Source: an uncultured Flavobacterium sp.
GTDB lineage: Bacteria > Bacteroidota > Bacteroidia > Flavobacteriales > Flavobacteriaceae
Direction: 5' to 3'
Length of the DNA stretch: 64,000 nucleotides
Assembly (NCBI GenBank): GCA_913061465.1
Contig: CAJXSU010000001.1
Coordinates: 84,717 to 148,716 of the forward strand
The notes under the pieces are model-generated. The model saw only the letters and a program-made list of their open reading frames with translations. It did no database searches and was not told where the DNA came from. Shown piece after piece: positions 1-9,910 of this stretch (position 1 is its first letter; each line of letters opens with the position of its first letter). Both the position numbers and the translations under genes were made by a program.

Positions 1-27
1 ATGAATGAATTTTTGTTGTATAATTCA

Positions 28-35
28 TAAATTTG
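28..35 (+). promoter_or_regulatory. possible -7 box upstream of ccsBA
   Basis: TAAATTTG matches the Bacteroidota -7 consensus TAnnTTTG and ends 25 bases before the ccsBA start codon. No TTG stands at the expected 19-21 base spacing upstream, although TTTTG occurs closer, at 11-15. The call rests on the -7 match alone in AT-rich DNA. Confidence 0.3.
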
Positions 36-60
36 CAACTTATTTATAAGCCTTTTTAGG

Positions 61-3000
61 ATGAAAAAAATATTCGATATTTTTTACTCTACACGATTAA
101 CTGCAGTGCTTTTTATCGTGTACTCTGTAGCCATGGGAGTTGCTACTTTTATTGAAAATGACTATGGGACTCAAACAGCTAAGGCAATAGTTTATAATGC
201 TTGGTGGTTTGAAGCTATTATGGTATTTTTCATTATCAATTTTTTTGGTAATATTTTTCGATATCGATTGTTAAGAAAAGAAAAATGGCCTGTCTTACTA
301 TTTCATGTATCATTTCTGCTAATTTTAATTGGAGCAGGTATTACAAGGTATATAGGATACGAAGGCTTAATGCTTATCAATGAGGGAGAAACTACACAAG
401 AATTCCTATCTGAAACCACTTATGTAAATTTAGTAGTAGACAATAATGAAGTACAAAAAACATTTCATAAATCTACCCTATTCTCAGCCAAGGGAGATAA
501 TAGCTGGAGTTTAGATGAAGAATTTAAAGATCAGGTTTTCTCTGTTAAATTATCAAAATACATTCCATGGGCAGAAGAAAAATTTTCAGAGAATGAAACT
601 GGAGAAGAATTTTTATTTATAGTTGAATCTAGCAGTGGATCGAGACATGAGCATTACATAAAAAAAGGAGAATTACAAAATATTCATGGTGTTTTAGTCG
701 GTTTTGAAGCTCCAAACAACTCCGGTTCTATCAACTTATTCAGAGAAGATGGGGTCTTGAAAATTCAGACGCTAAACGATGGGAGTTGGATGCGCATGGC
801 CGATAGAGCTGAGGGAACAATTGTTAAAGACAGTATTCAAGATTTTCAACTCAGGTCTTTATATAGAATTGGTGAACTACCATTTGTAATTCCTGAACCT
901 GTCAAGAAAGGAGAGTTAAAAACAGTAAGAGGTGCTAAAAAAGATGACACAAAACTAGATGCATTACTATTAGACATAACAGTAGACGAAGAAACCAAAA
1001 AAATTGAAATATATGGTGGTAAATATGCTCCTCAAAGACCTACTCAATTTTCTTTGAATGGATTAAATTTCAGAATAGATTATGGCCCTCAAATGCTAAA
1101 AACACCTTTTGAGATTAAACTAAATGATTTTCAATTAGATAAATATCCAGGATCAGAGAGTGCATCCGCTTTTTCTAGTGAAGTAACTTTAATAGATACT
1201 GATGAAACATTTGATTATAAAATTTATATGAATCACATATTAGATCACAAAGGCTTCAAGTTTTTTCAAGCCAGTTATGATCTCTCTGGTGAAGTAGAAC
1301 AAACTCATCTTTCTGTCAATCATGATTTTTGGGGAACTCTAATCAGCTATATTGGCTATTCTTTATTATACATTGGAATGATTTCTATTCTCTTTGCCCC
1401 AGGAACACGGTTTGATAGCTTAAAGAAAACATTGAAAAAAATTAAAAAGAAAAAAGCAGCGCTTACGCTATTTATTGGACTTTTTATAAGTATTAATGGA
1501 ATTGCTCAAACTCAAAAAAATCATTTAACTAAAATATCTGATCAACAAATTGATTCTGTATTAAAAGCCAACTTGATTGATTTAAAGCATGCTGATGAGT
1601 TTAATACGCTCATTATTCAAGACATTGGTGGACGTATGAAACCGGCACATACTTTTGCCTCTGAATTGGTTCGAAAAGTATTTCATAATGATGATTTTAA
1701 TGGAATAGAACCTAGCCAAGTCTTTCTATCTATCATAGAAAATTCAAACCTTTGGTTTAACGTTCCTTTTATTTATCTAGAAAAAGGAAATACCGAAATT
1801 AGAGAAATTATAGGGGTTGAAAAAAATGTTACCCATGCAGCTCTTGCCGATTTTTATGAGGGTACTGAATCAAAAATTAGTGAATATGTTTTAGAGGCGC
1901 AGAAAAAAAATGTTCAAAACAAATTTGAAAAAGATATCATTAAAATTGATAGAAGAATCTATTTATTTTCTCAAGCACTAAGTCTTAGTGTGTTACGAAT
2001 ATATCCTAAATTAAATGATGAAAATAATAAATGGGTTTCCTACCCTGAGGGATCTAGAGCTAACTACATCGGAAAAGATTCTTTATTTGTTAGACAATCT
2101 TTACCCATTTATATTCGGTTATTACAAGATGCAAAAAGAACTAATAATTATACAGAGGCTAATAAACTACTCACAGGAATAAAAAAATTCCAACAAAATT
2201 ATGGTAAGGATGTATATCCTAATAAGAAAAAGATAGATTTAGAAATCACCTATAATAAATTGCAGATTTTTAAGAGATTAGCGAAGTATTATGGGTTTAC
2301 AAGTGTTTTTCTAATCTTCTTTGTGATTCTTCAAATTTTTAATGACAAAAAATGGATTGGACAGGTTGTGAAATTTTTGATTGGAATAACCATTCTTTTA
2401 TTTGGTTTGCATGTATTAGGGTTGATAAGTCGCTGGTATATTAGTGGAAATGCTCCATGGAGTAATGCTTACGAGTCTATTATTTATGTTGCTTGGGCTA
2501 CTATCCTATTTGGTCTAGCCTTTGGAAGAAAATCATCATTAACTATTGCAGCAACTACTTTCTTAACTGCTGTTATTTTAGCATTCGCACATCAAAACTG
2601 GTTAGATCCAGAAATTGCAAATCTTCAACCCGTATTAAATTCTTGGTGGTTGTTAGTTCATGTTTCTATTATTGTTGCAAGCTATGGTCCATTTTCTTTA
2701 GGAATGATATTAGGAATTGTAGCTTTATTCTTAACTATTTTCACTACTGAAAAGAATAAGAAAAAAATGGATTTGAATATTAAAGAAATTACCACCATAA
2801 ACGAAATGGCAATTACTATCGGTTTAATTATGTTAACCATAGGAAATTTCCTTGGAGGTATGTGGGCCAATGAAAGTTGGGGACGCTATTGGGGGTGGGA
2901 TCCAAAAGAAACTTGGGCATTAGTGTCCATTATGGTATATGCGTTTGTATTACACATGAGATTGATACCTGGTTTAAGGAGCAGATATACTTTTAATCTT

Positions 3001-3189
3001 TGGTCAATTTTAGCTTATGGAGCTATAATGATGACCTACTTTGGAGTAAATTTCTATTTATCTGGATTGCATTCCTATGCAAGTGGCGATCAAGTAATTA
3101 CACCTAATTCAGTATTTTATTCTGTAAGCTTCATTGGTATATTGGGAGTATTTGCATGGTTTAAACATAGAAAGTTTTACAAAAAATAA
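61..3189 (+). CDS. ccsA: cytochrome c biogenesis protein, fused ResB/ResC (CcsBA)
   Basis: This is probably the system II haem handling and ligation protein of the inner membrane, which exports haem and attaches it to periplasmic apocytochrome c. The N-terminal part is ResB-like, with three membrane segments near residues 12-32, 47-66 and 77-96, a long periplasmic domain and another segment near 425-446. The C-terminal third is a multi-spanning CcsA/ResC domain carrying the tryptophan-rich WGxYWGWDPKE haem-handling motif near residue 940 and conserved histidines before and after it. At 1042 residues the length fits the fused Bacteroidota form. The gene stands alone on the + strand, followed 38 bases later by a small membrane protein gene that may be co-transcribed. 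Confidence 0.93.
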   Translation: MKKIFDIFYSTRLTAVLFIVYSVAMGVATFIENDYGTQTAKAIVYNAWWFEAIMVFFIINFFGNIFRYRLLRKEKWPVLLFHVSFLLILIGAGITRYIGYEGLMLINEGETTQEFLSETTYVNLVVDNNEVQKTFHKSTLFSAKGDNSWSLDEEFKDQVFSVKLSKYIPWAEEKFSENETGEEFLFIVESSSGSRHEHYIKKGELQNIHGVLVGFEAPNNSGSINLFREDGVLKIQTLNDGSWMRMADRAEGTIVKDSIQDFQLRSLYRIGELPFVIPEPVKKGELKTVRGAKKDDTKLDALLLDITVDEETKKIEIYGGKYAPQRPTQFSLNGLNFRIDYGPQMLKTPFEIKLNDFQLDKYPGSESASAFSSEVTLIDTDETFDYKIYMNHILDHKGFKFFQASYDLSGEVEQTHLSVNHDFWGTLISYIGYSLLYIGMISILFAPGTRFDSLKKTLKKIKKKKAALTLFIGLFISINGIAQTQKNHLTKISDQQIDSVLKANLIDLKHADEFNTLIIQDIGGRMKPAHTFASELVRKVFHNDDFNGIEPSQVFLSIIENSNLWFNVPFIYLEKGNTEIREIIGVEKNVTHAALADFYEGTESKISEYVLEAQKKNVQNKFEKDIIKIDRRIYLFSQALSLSVLRIYPKLNDENNKWVSYPEGSRANYIGKDSLFVRQSLPIYIRLLQDAKRTNNYTEANKLLTGIKKFQQNYGKDVYPNKKKIDLEITYNKLQIFKRLAKYYGFTSVFLIFFVILQIFNDKKWIGQVVKFLIGITILLFGLHVLGLISRWYISGNAPWSNAYESIIYVAWATILFGLAFGRKSSLTIAATTFLTAVILAFAHQNWLDPEIANLQPVLNSWWLLVHVSIIVASYGPFSLGMILGIVALFLTIFTTEKNKKKMDLNIKEITTINEMAITIGLIMLTIGNFLGGMWANESWGRYWGWDPKETWALVSIMVYAFVLHMRLIPGLRSRYTFNLWSILAYGAIMMTYFGVNFYLSGLHSYASGDQVITPNSVFYSVSFIGILGVFAWFKHRKFYKK

Positions 3190-3227
3190 AAGAATAGTGT
3201 ACTTTAGTACTCACAAAAAAAGAATAT

Positions 3228-3743
3228 ATGTTTCATAAAAATATAAAATTAGCTTTAGCCTTTTTAACCATAGTTTGGTCTGTTTTTGAATTTTGGCAAG
3301 GTCACATTGGTAATGGTATCGCTATCTTATTCCTTACAGGAATGTTTATCTTATTATATTTTAAAAATGAATTTATTTTATTATCATTTTTACAATTAAG
3401 AAAACAAAATTTCCCAGCTGCACAAAAGTGGTTGACTTATATAAAGAACCCAAGTACTGCACTCACACAAAAACAAGAAGGTTACTACAATTACTTACAC
3501 GGAATCATGCTCTCTCAAACAAACATGACGCAAGCTGAAAAGTATTTAAGAAAAGCTGTTAGATTAGGTTTGGCTATGGACCATGATTTGGCAATGGCAA
3601 AATTACAATTAGCGGGTATTGCTATGACAAAAAGAAGAAAGCGTGAGGCAACTACACTAATGGCTGAAGCAAAGAAACTTGACAAACACGGCATGCTGAA
3701 AGAGCAAATGCAAATGATGAAACAACAGATGAAGAAAATTTAA
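3228..3743 (+). CDS. small membrane protein with TPR-like helices
   Basis: This 171-residue protein has no function I can name. Two hydrophobic segments (about residues 7-25 and 30-48) form an N-terminal membrane hairpin. The rest is helical and TPR-like, with alternating small and large residues around 70-150 and a YLRKAVRLGLAMD helix typical of such repeats. The tail is rich in Met, Lys and Gln (QMQMMKQQMKK). It follows ccsBA by 38 bases and is closed by a hairpin terminator at 3759-3786, so it is probably the last gene of that transcript. It looks like the DUF2892/TPR-type proteins common in Flavobacteriaceae, but this family assignment is tentative. Confidence 0.75.
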   Translation: MFHKNIKLALAFLTIVWSVFEFWQGHIGNGIAILFLTGMFILLYFKNEFILLSFLQLRKQNFPAAQKWLTYIKNPSTALTQKQEGYYNYLHGIMLSQTNMTQAEKYLRKAVRLGLAMDHDLAMAKLQLAGIAMTKRRKREATTLMAEAKKLDKHGMLKEQMQMMKQQMKKI

Positions 3744-3758
3744 TCTTCACTAAATTTA

Positions 3759-3786
3759 AACTCCTGAATCTTCAGGAGTTTTTTTT
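3759..3786 (+). terminator. rho-independent terminator after the ccsBA transcript
   Basis: A 10-bp stem (AACTCCTGAA / TTCAGGAGTT) with a 2-base nominal loop is followed by a run of T. It lies 15 bases after the stop of the + strand gene and 15 bases before the end of the convergent minus-strand gene. The U-run is clear only in the + direction, but it may also act weakly for the opposite transcript. Confidence 0.85.
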
Positions 3787-3801
3787 ACATTAGAATTTAA
3801 A

Positions 3802-5466
3802 TTATTTGATTCTGGTTAAAGTTAAATCTGGATTATACTTAATAATATAAATACCTTTATTAGAGGAAGTATTAAATAAACTCTTGCTATACTCAAACTT
3901 ACTCTCTAATCTGAAGGATATACCATCCTTAAAAGTCTCTTTTAGTTTTTTTCCGGAGGCTAGTCGAATTCCAATATCGAATAGGATATCAAAACCCTTA
4001 GTAGCGTAATAAGATGGATAGGCATAATTTTTCTTCAAATACTGACTGTGAAACAGTTGAATCTCAGGTGAATTTTTATCAGTAAAAGTATCACTGGTAT
4101 ATGTAAAACCCAGCTTAGCCAATTTATTATTATCTATTTTATCAAATTGAGAAGATTTAAAAATTCCAAAAACCTTAATCACAGTATCTTCAGGTAAAAT
4201 TTGCATTTCTGGCTCGTCACTTTCTTTATCATTTTTTTTATCTTCTTCACCCTCTTCTTCCTCAAGTTCTTCAACTGGCAGACTGATCAAACTATTAATT
4301 ACATCAGATGAAATAACTCGTTTATCAGTAGCTAAAATTACCCAATTACCCACATCAGGTTTTAAAGCATTAATAATATAATCTTTCCTAATGTATCCTT
4401 GGTTAGGATATATGATTAGCGCCTCGTTTATAGAATCATGTTGTAATAGTTTGGATTTAATTAAATCACTATTTCGAATGGAAGTGGCTGAACTGTCACC
4501 AATAATTAAAATATTTTCATTTGCATAATTTGCAAGAACATGATCTATTAGAGCTTTTTGATGAACCTCTCTATCTGCAAAAGTTTTAATTATTTTTGAA
4601 GAAGAAAAACGAGTTTGATTTTTTGAATACACTGGAAAAACAACAGGAATACCTGATCTATTGGCAACCTTGGGAACTTCTTCAGAATATAATGGACCTA
4701 TAATTGCATCAATATTATCAAAATCTGTAACCGCTAATATTGAATCTAATTTAGTGTCTTTTCTTCCAGTATCAAAAACAGAAAGTTCTATATCTATTCC
4801 AAGTTTTTTAAGTGAATCTATGGCTACAGAAGCACCCAAATAAATATCTGTAGTAATATTAACTAACCTATTTGTTTTGAAAATATCTTTAGGATCTATG
4901 GTATCATATTCAATAGCTCTAAAAGGAAGCATCATAGCTAATTTAACAACGGCGTTTTCTTGGATAGTATCTCTATACAATACAAGTAAATCTTCATCCT
5001 CAATTGGTTTTATTTTTAATAACATATCAAATTGGAGCCCATGCGAATCTATTGAGGGATTTAATTGGTTTAATTGATCTTTTGAAACATTGTAAGCCCG
5101 AGTTAAATTATAAAAAGTATCGCCCTTTTCAACTTTATGAAGAATAAAATCGTTTATTATTTCTTCTTCATCATTAGGTATCTCTTCTGAAACGATTATT
5201 GAATTATTATTTTCAACAGAAATGGCAGTCTCCTCAATTTGCTGATACTCGTTATTAGGAATAATAATTAATGTTTCAGGAACTGGTTTTCTGCCTATAT
5301 CTGGGTTTAAAATTAATAAATCTTTAGTTTTAATCCCTAAACGTTTTGCAATGCCTTTTATGGTTTCACCTTTTTTGACGGTATAGGAAATATATTTTTT
5401 TTGTTGACCACAAGAAGATGCAATCACTACAAAAAATAAGATAATAAAGATTTTAAATTTTCTCAT
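3802..5466 (-). CDS. LysM-domain lipoprotein with periplasmic-binding-protein-like domain
   Basis: The protein is a predicted lipoprotein, with a signal peptide ending in a lipobox-like SSC and the lipidated Cys at residue 19. Two LysM modules follow (about 25-71 and 107-154), which bind peptidoglycan glycans. The remaining roughly 390 residues resemble the ligand-binding fold of ABC-type branched-chain amino-acid receptors; I infer this from the general sequence pattern. A low-complexity acidic stretch lies near residue 400. An in-frame ATG at 5514 would overlap guaA by 44 bases and place 16 polar residues before the signal peptide, so I chose the ATG at 5466, 4 bases after guaA stops. The ligand is unknown; a cell-wall sensing or anchoring role is plausible. 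Confidence 0.85.
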   Translation of the reverse strand: MRKFKIFIILFFVVIASSCGQQKKYISYTVKKGETIKGIAKRLGIKTKDLLILNPDIGRKPVPETLIIIPNNEYQQIEETAISVENNNSIIVSEEIPNDEEEIINDFILHKVEKGDTFYNLTRAYNVSKDQLNQLNPSIDSHGLQFDMLLKIKPIEDEDLLVLYRDTIQENAVVKLAMMLPFRAIEYDTIDPKDIFKTNRLVNITTDIYLGASVAIDSLKKLGIDIELSVFDTGRKDTKLDSILAVTDFDNIDAIIGPLYSEEVPKVANRSGIPVVFPVYSKNQTRFSSSKIIKTFADREVHQKALIDHVLANYANENILIIGDSSATSIRNSDLIKSKLLQHDSINEALIIYPNQGYIRKDYIINALKPDVGNWVILATDKRVISSDVINSLISLPVEELEEEEGEEDKKNDKESDEPEMQILPEDTVIKVFGIFKSSQFDKIDNNKLAKLGFTYTSDTFTDKNSPEIQLFHSQYLKKNYAYPSYYATKGFDILFDIGIRLASGKKLKETFKDGISFRLESKFEYSKSLFNTSSNKGIYIIKYNPDLTLTRIK

Positions 5467-5470
5467 AAGT

Positions 5471-7006
5471 TTACTCCCATTCAATTGTTGCTGGTGGTTT
5501 TGAACTGATGTCATAAACTACTCTGTTCACACCTTTTACTTTATTTATAATCTGATTTGATGTCTTTTGTAAAAATTCATAGGGTAAATTAACCCAATCA
5601 GCTGTCATCCCATCAGTACTTTCTACAGCTCTTAACGCAACTACTTTTTCATAAGTTCTCTCGTCTCCCATAACCCCAACAGAATTTATAGGTAATAATA
5701 TTGCGCCAGCTTGCCATACTTTATCATATAAACCACTCTCTTTTAATCCATCAATAAAAATAGCGTCAACCTCTTGAAGAATAGCTACTTTTTCTGGGGT
5801 GATGTCTCCCAATATTCTAATCGCTAATCCTGGACCGGGAAAAGGGTGTCTTCCCAATAACTCAGGATCAATTCCCATAGAAGCTCCTACTCTTCTTACC
5901 TCATCTTTAAAAATCATTCGCAAAGGTTCCACAATTTTTAATTTCATAAAATCTGGCAACCCTCCTACATTATGATGGCTTTTAATGGTTGCTGATGGAC
6001 CTCCATTTACAGATACTGATTCTATAACATCCGGATAAATAGTTCCTTGCGCTAACCATTTTACATTTTCTATTTTATGAGCTTCATCATCAAAAACTTC
6101 AATAAAGGCATTTCCAATAGCTTTCCTTTTTTTCTCTGGATCAGATAATCCTTTTAAAGCAGTCAAAAAACGTGCCGATGCATCTACACCTTTAACGTTT
6201 AATCCCATGCCTTCGTATTGATTGAGTACACTTTCAAACTCATTTTTTCTCAATAATCCATTATTCACAAAAATACAATACAGATTTTTACCAATGGCTT
6301 TGTGTAATAAAACTGCTGCTACAGAGGAATCTACACCACCTGATAATCCTAAAACTACCTTATCGTCTCCTACTGTTTCCTTTATTTTGGCTACTGTTGT
6401 TTCTACAAATGAATTTGGAGTCCAAGTTTGTGCTACACCTGCAATTTTTACTAAAAAGTTTTCAAGTAATTGCTTACCATCAGAAGAATGATAGACCTCA
6501 GGGTGAAACTGAATTGCAAAAGTATCTTCACCATCAATTCTAAAAGCTGCATTCTTTACATCTGACGTACTTGCCAAATGAACTGCATTTGTTGGTAATG
6601 TTTTAATTGTGTCTGAATGGCTCATCCAAACTTGACTTCCTTCAGAGATTTCAGAGAAAAATATTTCATTGTCTTTGATAAAAGACAAATTGGCTCTTCC
6701 ATATTCTCTTGTATTTGAGGGTGCTACTTCACCTCCAGAAAAATGTGCTAAATATTGTGCTCCATAACAAACCGCTAGCATTGGTTTTTTTCCTCTAATT
6801 TCTGACAAATCAGGATGAGGTGCTTGATCAGATCTAACAGAGGATGGACTTCCTGATAAGATAACTGCTTTGAATTCACTAGCGTTTGCGGGTTGTTTGT
6901 TGTAAGGGTGAATTTCACAATAAATATTCAACTCTCTTACTCTTCTCGCAATTAATTGAGTGTATTGCGATCCAAAATCTAAAATAAGTACCTGGTGTTG
7001 TTGCAT
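5471..7006 (-). CDS. guaA: GMP synthase (glutamine-hydrolysing)
   Basis: GuaA converts XMP to GMP using glutamine and ATP in the cytoplasm. The class I glutamine amidotransferase domain has its nucleophile in VCYGAQY (Cys80) and the His-Pro-Glu of FHPE (His168, Glu170). The ATP pyrophosphatase domain begins with the P-loop SGGVDSS near 222-228, and the C-terminal dimerisation domain ends in the family's typical PPATIEWE. The reading frame could be extended to a TTG at 7012, but the ATG at 7006 gives the usual N-terminus and a 511-residue protein of normal length. The gene lies in the minus-strand run that starts at porU. Confidence 0.97.
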   Translation of the reverse strand: MQQHQVLILDFGSQYTQLIARRVRELNIYCEIHPYNKQPANASEFKAVILSGSPSSVRSDQAPHPDLSEIRGKKPMLAVCYGAQYLAHFSGGEVAPSNTREYGRANLSFIKDNEIFFSEISEGSQVWMSHSDTIKTLPTNAVHLASTSDVKNAAFRIDGEDTFAIQFHPEVYHSSDGKQLLENFLVKIAGVAQTWTPNSFVETTVAKIKETVGDDKVVLGLSGGVDSSVAAVLLHKAIGKNLYCIFVNNGLLRKNEFESVLNQYEGMGLNVKGVDASARFLTALKGLSDPEKKRKAIGNAFIEVFDDEAHKIENVKWLAQGTIYPDVIESVSVNGGPSATIKSHHNVGGLPDFMKLKIVEPLRMIFKDEVRRVGASMGIDPELLGRHPFPGPGLAIRILGDITPEKVAILQEVDAIFIDGLKESGLYDKVWQAGAILLPINSVGVMGDERTYEKVVALRAVESTDGMTADWVNLPYEFLQKTSNQIINKVKGVNRVVYDISSKPPATIEWE

Positions 7007-7065
7007 GTGCAAAAATAGTACTTCAATTTATAAATAAAAGCTTTGTGTTTATAAAATTTCACAAA

Positions 7066-8130
7066 TTAATACCGATAGACTATTGCATTTATGTTCATAC
7101 CAGCTCCAACTGATGCCAAAATGATGATATCACCTTTTTCAATAGATTGGTTTTCTAGATTACCTTTTATTACTAAATCTAATAATGTAGGTACAGTGGC
7201 CACAGAACTATTTCCTAATTTATGAATACTCATTGGCATAACTCCCTCAGGCACTGGTGTTTTATACAACCTGAAAAAACGTTTAATGATGGCTTCATCC
7301 ATCTTTTCATTAGCTTGATGAATAAATATTTTCTTAACATCACTAATATCAATTCCAGTCTTATCCAAAGCCGTTTTCATAGCCGCAGGTACATGATTTA
7401 AAGCAAATTCATAAATCTTTCTTCCATGCATTTTTATGTAACGAACATCAGGATCTTCTTGAGTTTGGTATGATTTTCCAAAAAACAAATGATAGGCCTC
7501 TTCTTCACTAAAAGTTTGTGAAGCATGACTTAAAATTCCAGCATCTTGGCCATTATTTTTTTCAACGATACATGCTCCTGCTCCATCACTATAAATCATT
7601 GAATCTCTATCGTATTTGTCTACTACTCTAGATAAAGTTTCTGCTCCAATAACTAATATTTTTTTTGCAATTCCTGCCTTTATGAATGCTTGAGCTTGAA
7701 TAACACCTTCTACCCAACCAGGACAACCAAATAAAATGTCATAAGCAACACAATTAGGGTTTTTAATACCCAACCTATACTTTACTCTTGTGGCTAAACT
7801 TGGTAATAAATCACTTTGTATCGCTGTAGATTTAACATCTCCAAAATTATGAGCCAAAATAATATAATCTAATTCCTCTGGATTAATAGCTGCATCTTCA
7901 ATCGCTTTTTGAGCTGCGAAAAAACCTAAGTCTGAGGTATTGTATTTAGATGGTGCATATCTTCTTTCAACGATTCCTGTGATGGCTTTAAATTTTTCAA
8001 TAATAACTTCGTTTTCATTTGGTATTTCTGTACCATCAGCATTCAAAAAAAAATTTTCTAAAAACTGTTTATTTTCTTTTTTAATTTCTGGAATATAAGA
8101 TCCAGTTCCTGTTATGGTTGAAGATATCAT
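7066..8130 (-). CDS. 3-oxoacyl-ACP synthase III family protein (FabH-like)
   Basis: This is a thiolase-fold condensing enzyme of 354 residues, a little longer than FabH itself. The catalytic triad of the family is present: Cys136 in FGCPGW, His271 in IHQAN and Asn307 in KLGNSS. A GxGxx loop near the C-terminus (VGAGMNINA) also fits. An insertion near residues 15-45 and the WVEGVIQAQ context suggest a side branch of the family rather than the housekeeping FabH, so the substrate is unknown. There are no fatty-acid genes next to it: guaA lies 59 bases downstream and cdd 110 bases upstream. Ordinary FabH or a secondary-metabolite or lipid synthase are both possible. Confidence 0.85.
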   Translation of the reverse strand: MISSTITGTGSYIPEIKKENKQFLENFFLNADGTEIPNENEVIIEKFKAITGIVERRYAPSKYNTSDLGFFAAQKAIEDAAINPEELDYIILAHNFGDVKSTAIQSDLLPSLATRVKYRLGIKNPNCVAYDILFGCPGWVEGVIQAQAFIKAGIAKKILVIGAETLSRVVDKYDRDSMIYSDGAGACIVEKNNGQDAGILSHASQTFSEEEAYHLFFGKSYQTQEDPDVRYIKMHGRKIYEFALNHVPAAMKTALDKTGIDISDVKKIFIHQANEKMDEAIIKRFFRLYKTPVPEGVMPMSIHKLGNSSVATVPTLLDLVIKGNLENQSIEKGDIIILASVGAGMNINAIVYRY

Positions 8131-8240
8131 GAAGTTTAAATTATTTCAAATACAAAGAAACTAATTATTAATTGCTTATAACTTTTAATTGGAGTAGTTT
8201 TTACGATGTTCAAACATCACTACTCTATTTTATTCTAAAA

Positions 8241-8723
8241 TTACAGATATGAACTATCAAATGAAAAAGGCAATAAGGATGCAATAGAATTAGCTTTCAC
8301 AACGTTACCTATTTCACCCATAAACAAAATTTCCATATCCTCTTTTTGATTAACTTCATACTCCAGTAAGGTTTGTCTACATGCTCCACAGGGACCAACT
8401 GGCTTATCTAGTTGTTTGTTTGAGGAGACAGCTGTAATGGCAATTTTTTTTACTTTTTTATTTGGATATGAAGAACCTGCTTTCCAAATCGCCACGCGCT
8501 CAGCACACATGCCAGAGGGGTAAGCTGCATTTTCTTGATTATTTCCTATGATGATAGTGTCATCCTCCATTAGAAGTGCTGCACCAACGCTGAACCCAGA
8601 GTAAGGAGCATAGGCATTCCTTGAAGCCTTTATAGCGGCTTGCATTAAATTTTTGTCAACATCAGATAACTCATTAATATCTTGAAATAGAAAAGCCGAA
8701 GTTCCTGTATTAATTTCCTTCAT
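8241..8723 (-). CDS. cdd: cytidine deaminase
   Basis: Cdd deaminates cytidine and deoxycytidine to uridine and deoxyuridine in pyrimidine salvage. The zinc site is complete: CAE (Cys73, Glu75 as proton shuttle) and PCGAC (Cys112 and Cys115). At 160 residues it is of the expected size, with about 20 extra N-terminal residues relative to short homologues. It lies 32 bases after porV; the order porU-porV-cdd next to gldJ is one I recall from other Flavobacteriaceae, which suggests co-transcription more than shared function. Confidence 0.95.
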   Translation of the reverse strand: MKEINTGTSAFLFQDINELSDVDKNLMQAAIKASRNAYAPYSGFSVGAALLMEDDTIIIGNNQENAAYPSGMCAERVAIWKAGSSYPNKKVKKIAITAVSSNKQLDKPVGPCGACRQTLLEYEVNQKEDMEILFMGEIGNVVKANSIASLLPFSFDSSYL

Positions 8724-8755
8724 AAATTATATGTTATATTAAGAATGGATTGATC

Positions 8756-9865
8756 TTAATAATCATAATAGATTTCTCCTAAATCAAAGGATAAAGAAAA
8801 ACGAAGCGAGTTTTCTAATGGATTATTTACATCAGAAGAATTAATTAAATACGATAAGTCTACATTCAAAGCATTCGTTTTAAATCCAGCTCCCATAGTG
8901 AAAAATTTTCTATTTCCTTTATTTTCACTTTCATGAAAGTATCCTAAACGTAGGGCAAAGGCATCATTATAAAGATATTCTGCACCTAGAGCATAAGTAA
9001 CTTCTTCTAACTCTTCACTAAAACCTCCCTCTGCATCACCAAATGAGCTAAAAATACCTGATATAAATCCTTTTTCTTGATCAGAACCATCTTCTTGTGG
9101 AGATGGGACTAAAAGTTTTGTAAACTCTGTGTTTATACTTAAGGTATTATATGCATCTAAAATAAAGTCAAATCCTCCACCAAATTTTAAATTTGCTGGT
9201 ATAAAATCCTCTTCTCCGGGAACATAAGATACTTTTGGACCAATATTAGCAATATTAAAACCAATTCTATAACGTCCATCAAAATTTCCATAATTTTTCT
9301 CGTAGGATTGATAATAACCAGAAACATCTACAGCAAACGAGTTAATAGGTTGTAGGGTTGAATTTGTTCCTGTGAAGGCTAAATTGGATCTAAAGTAACG
9401 ACCACTAACCCCCATAGAAAACGTTTCACTCAATTTTAATGCGTAGGTTCCTGAAAGTGCAAATTCATTCGGGTTAATAGTACCTGTTGGATTTCCAACA
9501 TTATCAGTTAAATCTACTTGACCCAAAGAAAAATATCTAAATTCGGTTCCCCATGCAGCGTTTTCATTAATTCTTTTGATGTATGAGGCACTCCCAATAA
9601 AAATATCATCAGTTAAATTTCTTAACCATGGAGAGTAATTGATTCCGATCATCACTTCTTGCCCACTAAATGCAATTTTAGATGGATTGTGAAACAGAGA
9701 GCTTGCATCTGCTGATGTAGATACCCCAACATCACCCATTGCTCCTGCCCTAGCATCAGGTATAATTAATAAAAATGGTGTTGCTGTTGTAATGCCTCCG
9801 TTTTGTGCTGAAACTCCAATATTACTTAAAATACAAATAATTAATACTATCCCTATTTTTCTCAT
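8756..9865 (-). CDS. porV: type IX secretion outer-membrane protein PorV (LptO)
   Basis: PorV is an outer-membrane beta-barrel that accepts type IX cargo from the translocon and shuttles it to the PorU attachment complex. The protein has a signal peptide (about 1-20, ending in SAQ) and then the family's N-terminal stretch with PFLLIIPDARAGAMGD. The remaining beta-rich, aromatic-alternating sequence ends in LSFDLGEIYYDY, a typical barrel C-terminus. Its 369 residues agree with PorV. The gene follows porU by 45 bases on the same strand, and the two proteins work in one complex. Confidence 0.95.
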   Translation of the reverse strand: MRKIGIVLIICILSNIGVSAQNGGITTATPFLLIIPDARAGAMGDVGVSTSADASSLFHNPSKIAFSGQEVMIGINYSPWLRNLTDDIFIGSASYIKRINENAAWGTEFRYFSLGQVDLTDNVGNPTGTINPNEFALSGTYALKLSETFSMGVSGRYFRSNLAFTGTNSTLQPINSFAVDVSGYYQSYEKNYGNFDGRYRIGFNIANIGPKVSYVPGEEDFIPANLKFGGGFDFILDAYNTLSINTEFTKLLVPSPQEDGSDQEKGFISGIFSSFGDAEGGFSEELEEVTYALGAEYLYNDAFALRLGYFHESENKGNRKFFTMGAGFKTNALNVDLSYLINSSDVNNPLENSLRFSLSFDLGEIYYDY

Positions 9866-9910
9866 GTCTTTGATTTACTTTTCTTATTAAAACGTAAATA
9901 TCGTAATAAA

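Noticed and set aside
2682-2870. Minus-strand 62-codon frame inside ccsBA
   Set aside because: It is antisense to transmembrane coding DNA, which commonly gives hydrophobic frames on the other strand.
5467-5514. Longer start for the LysM lipoprotein gene
   Set aside because: It would overlap guaA by 44 bases and put polar residues in front of the lipoprotein signal peptide.
7010-7017. TAnnTTTG match just upstream of guaA
   Set aside because: It lies only 3 bases before the start codon and lacks a -33 element, so a promoter there would leave no leader.
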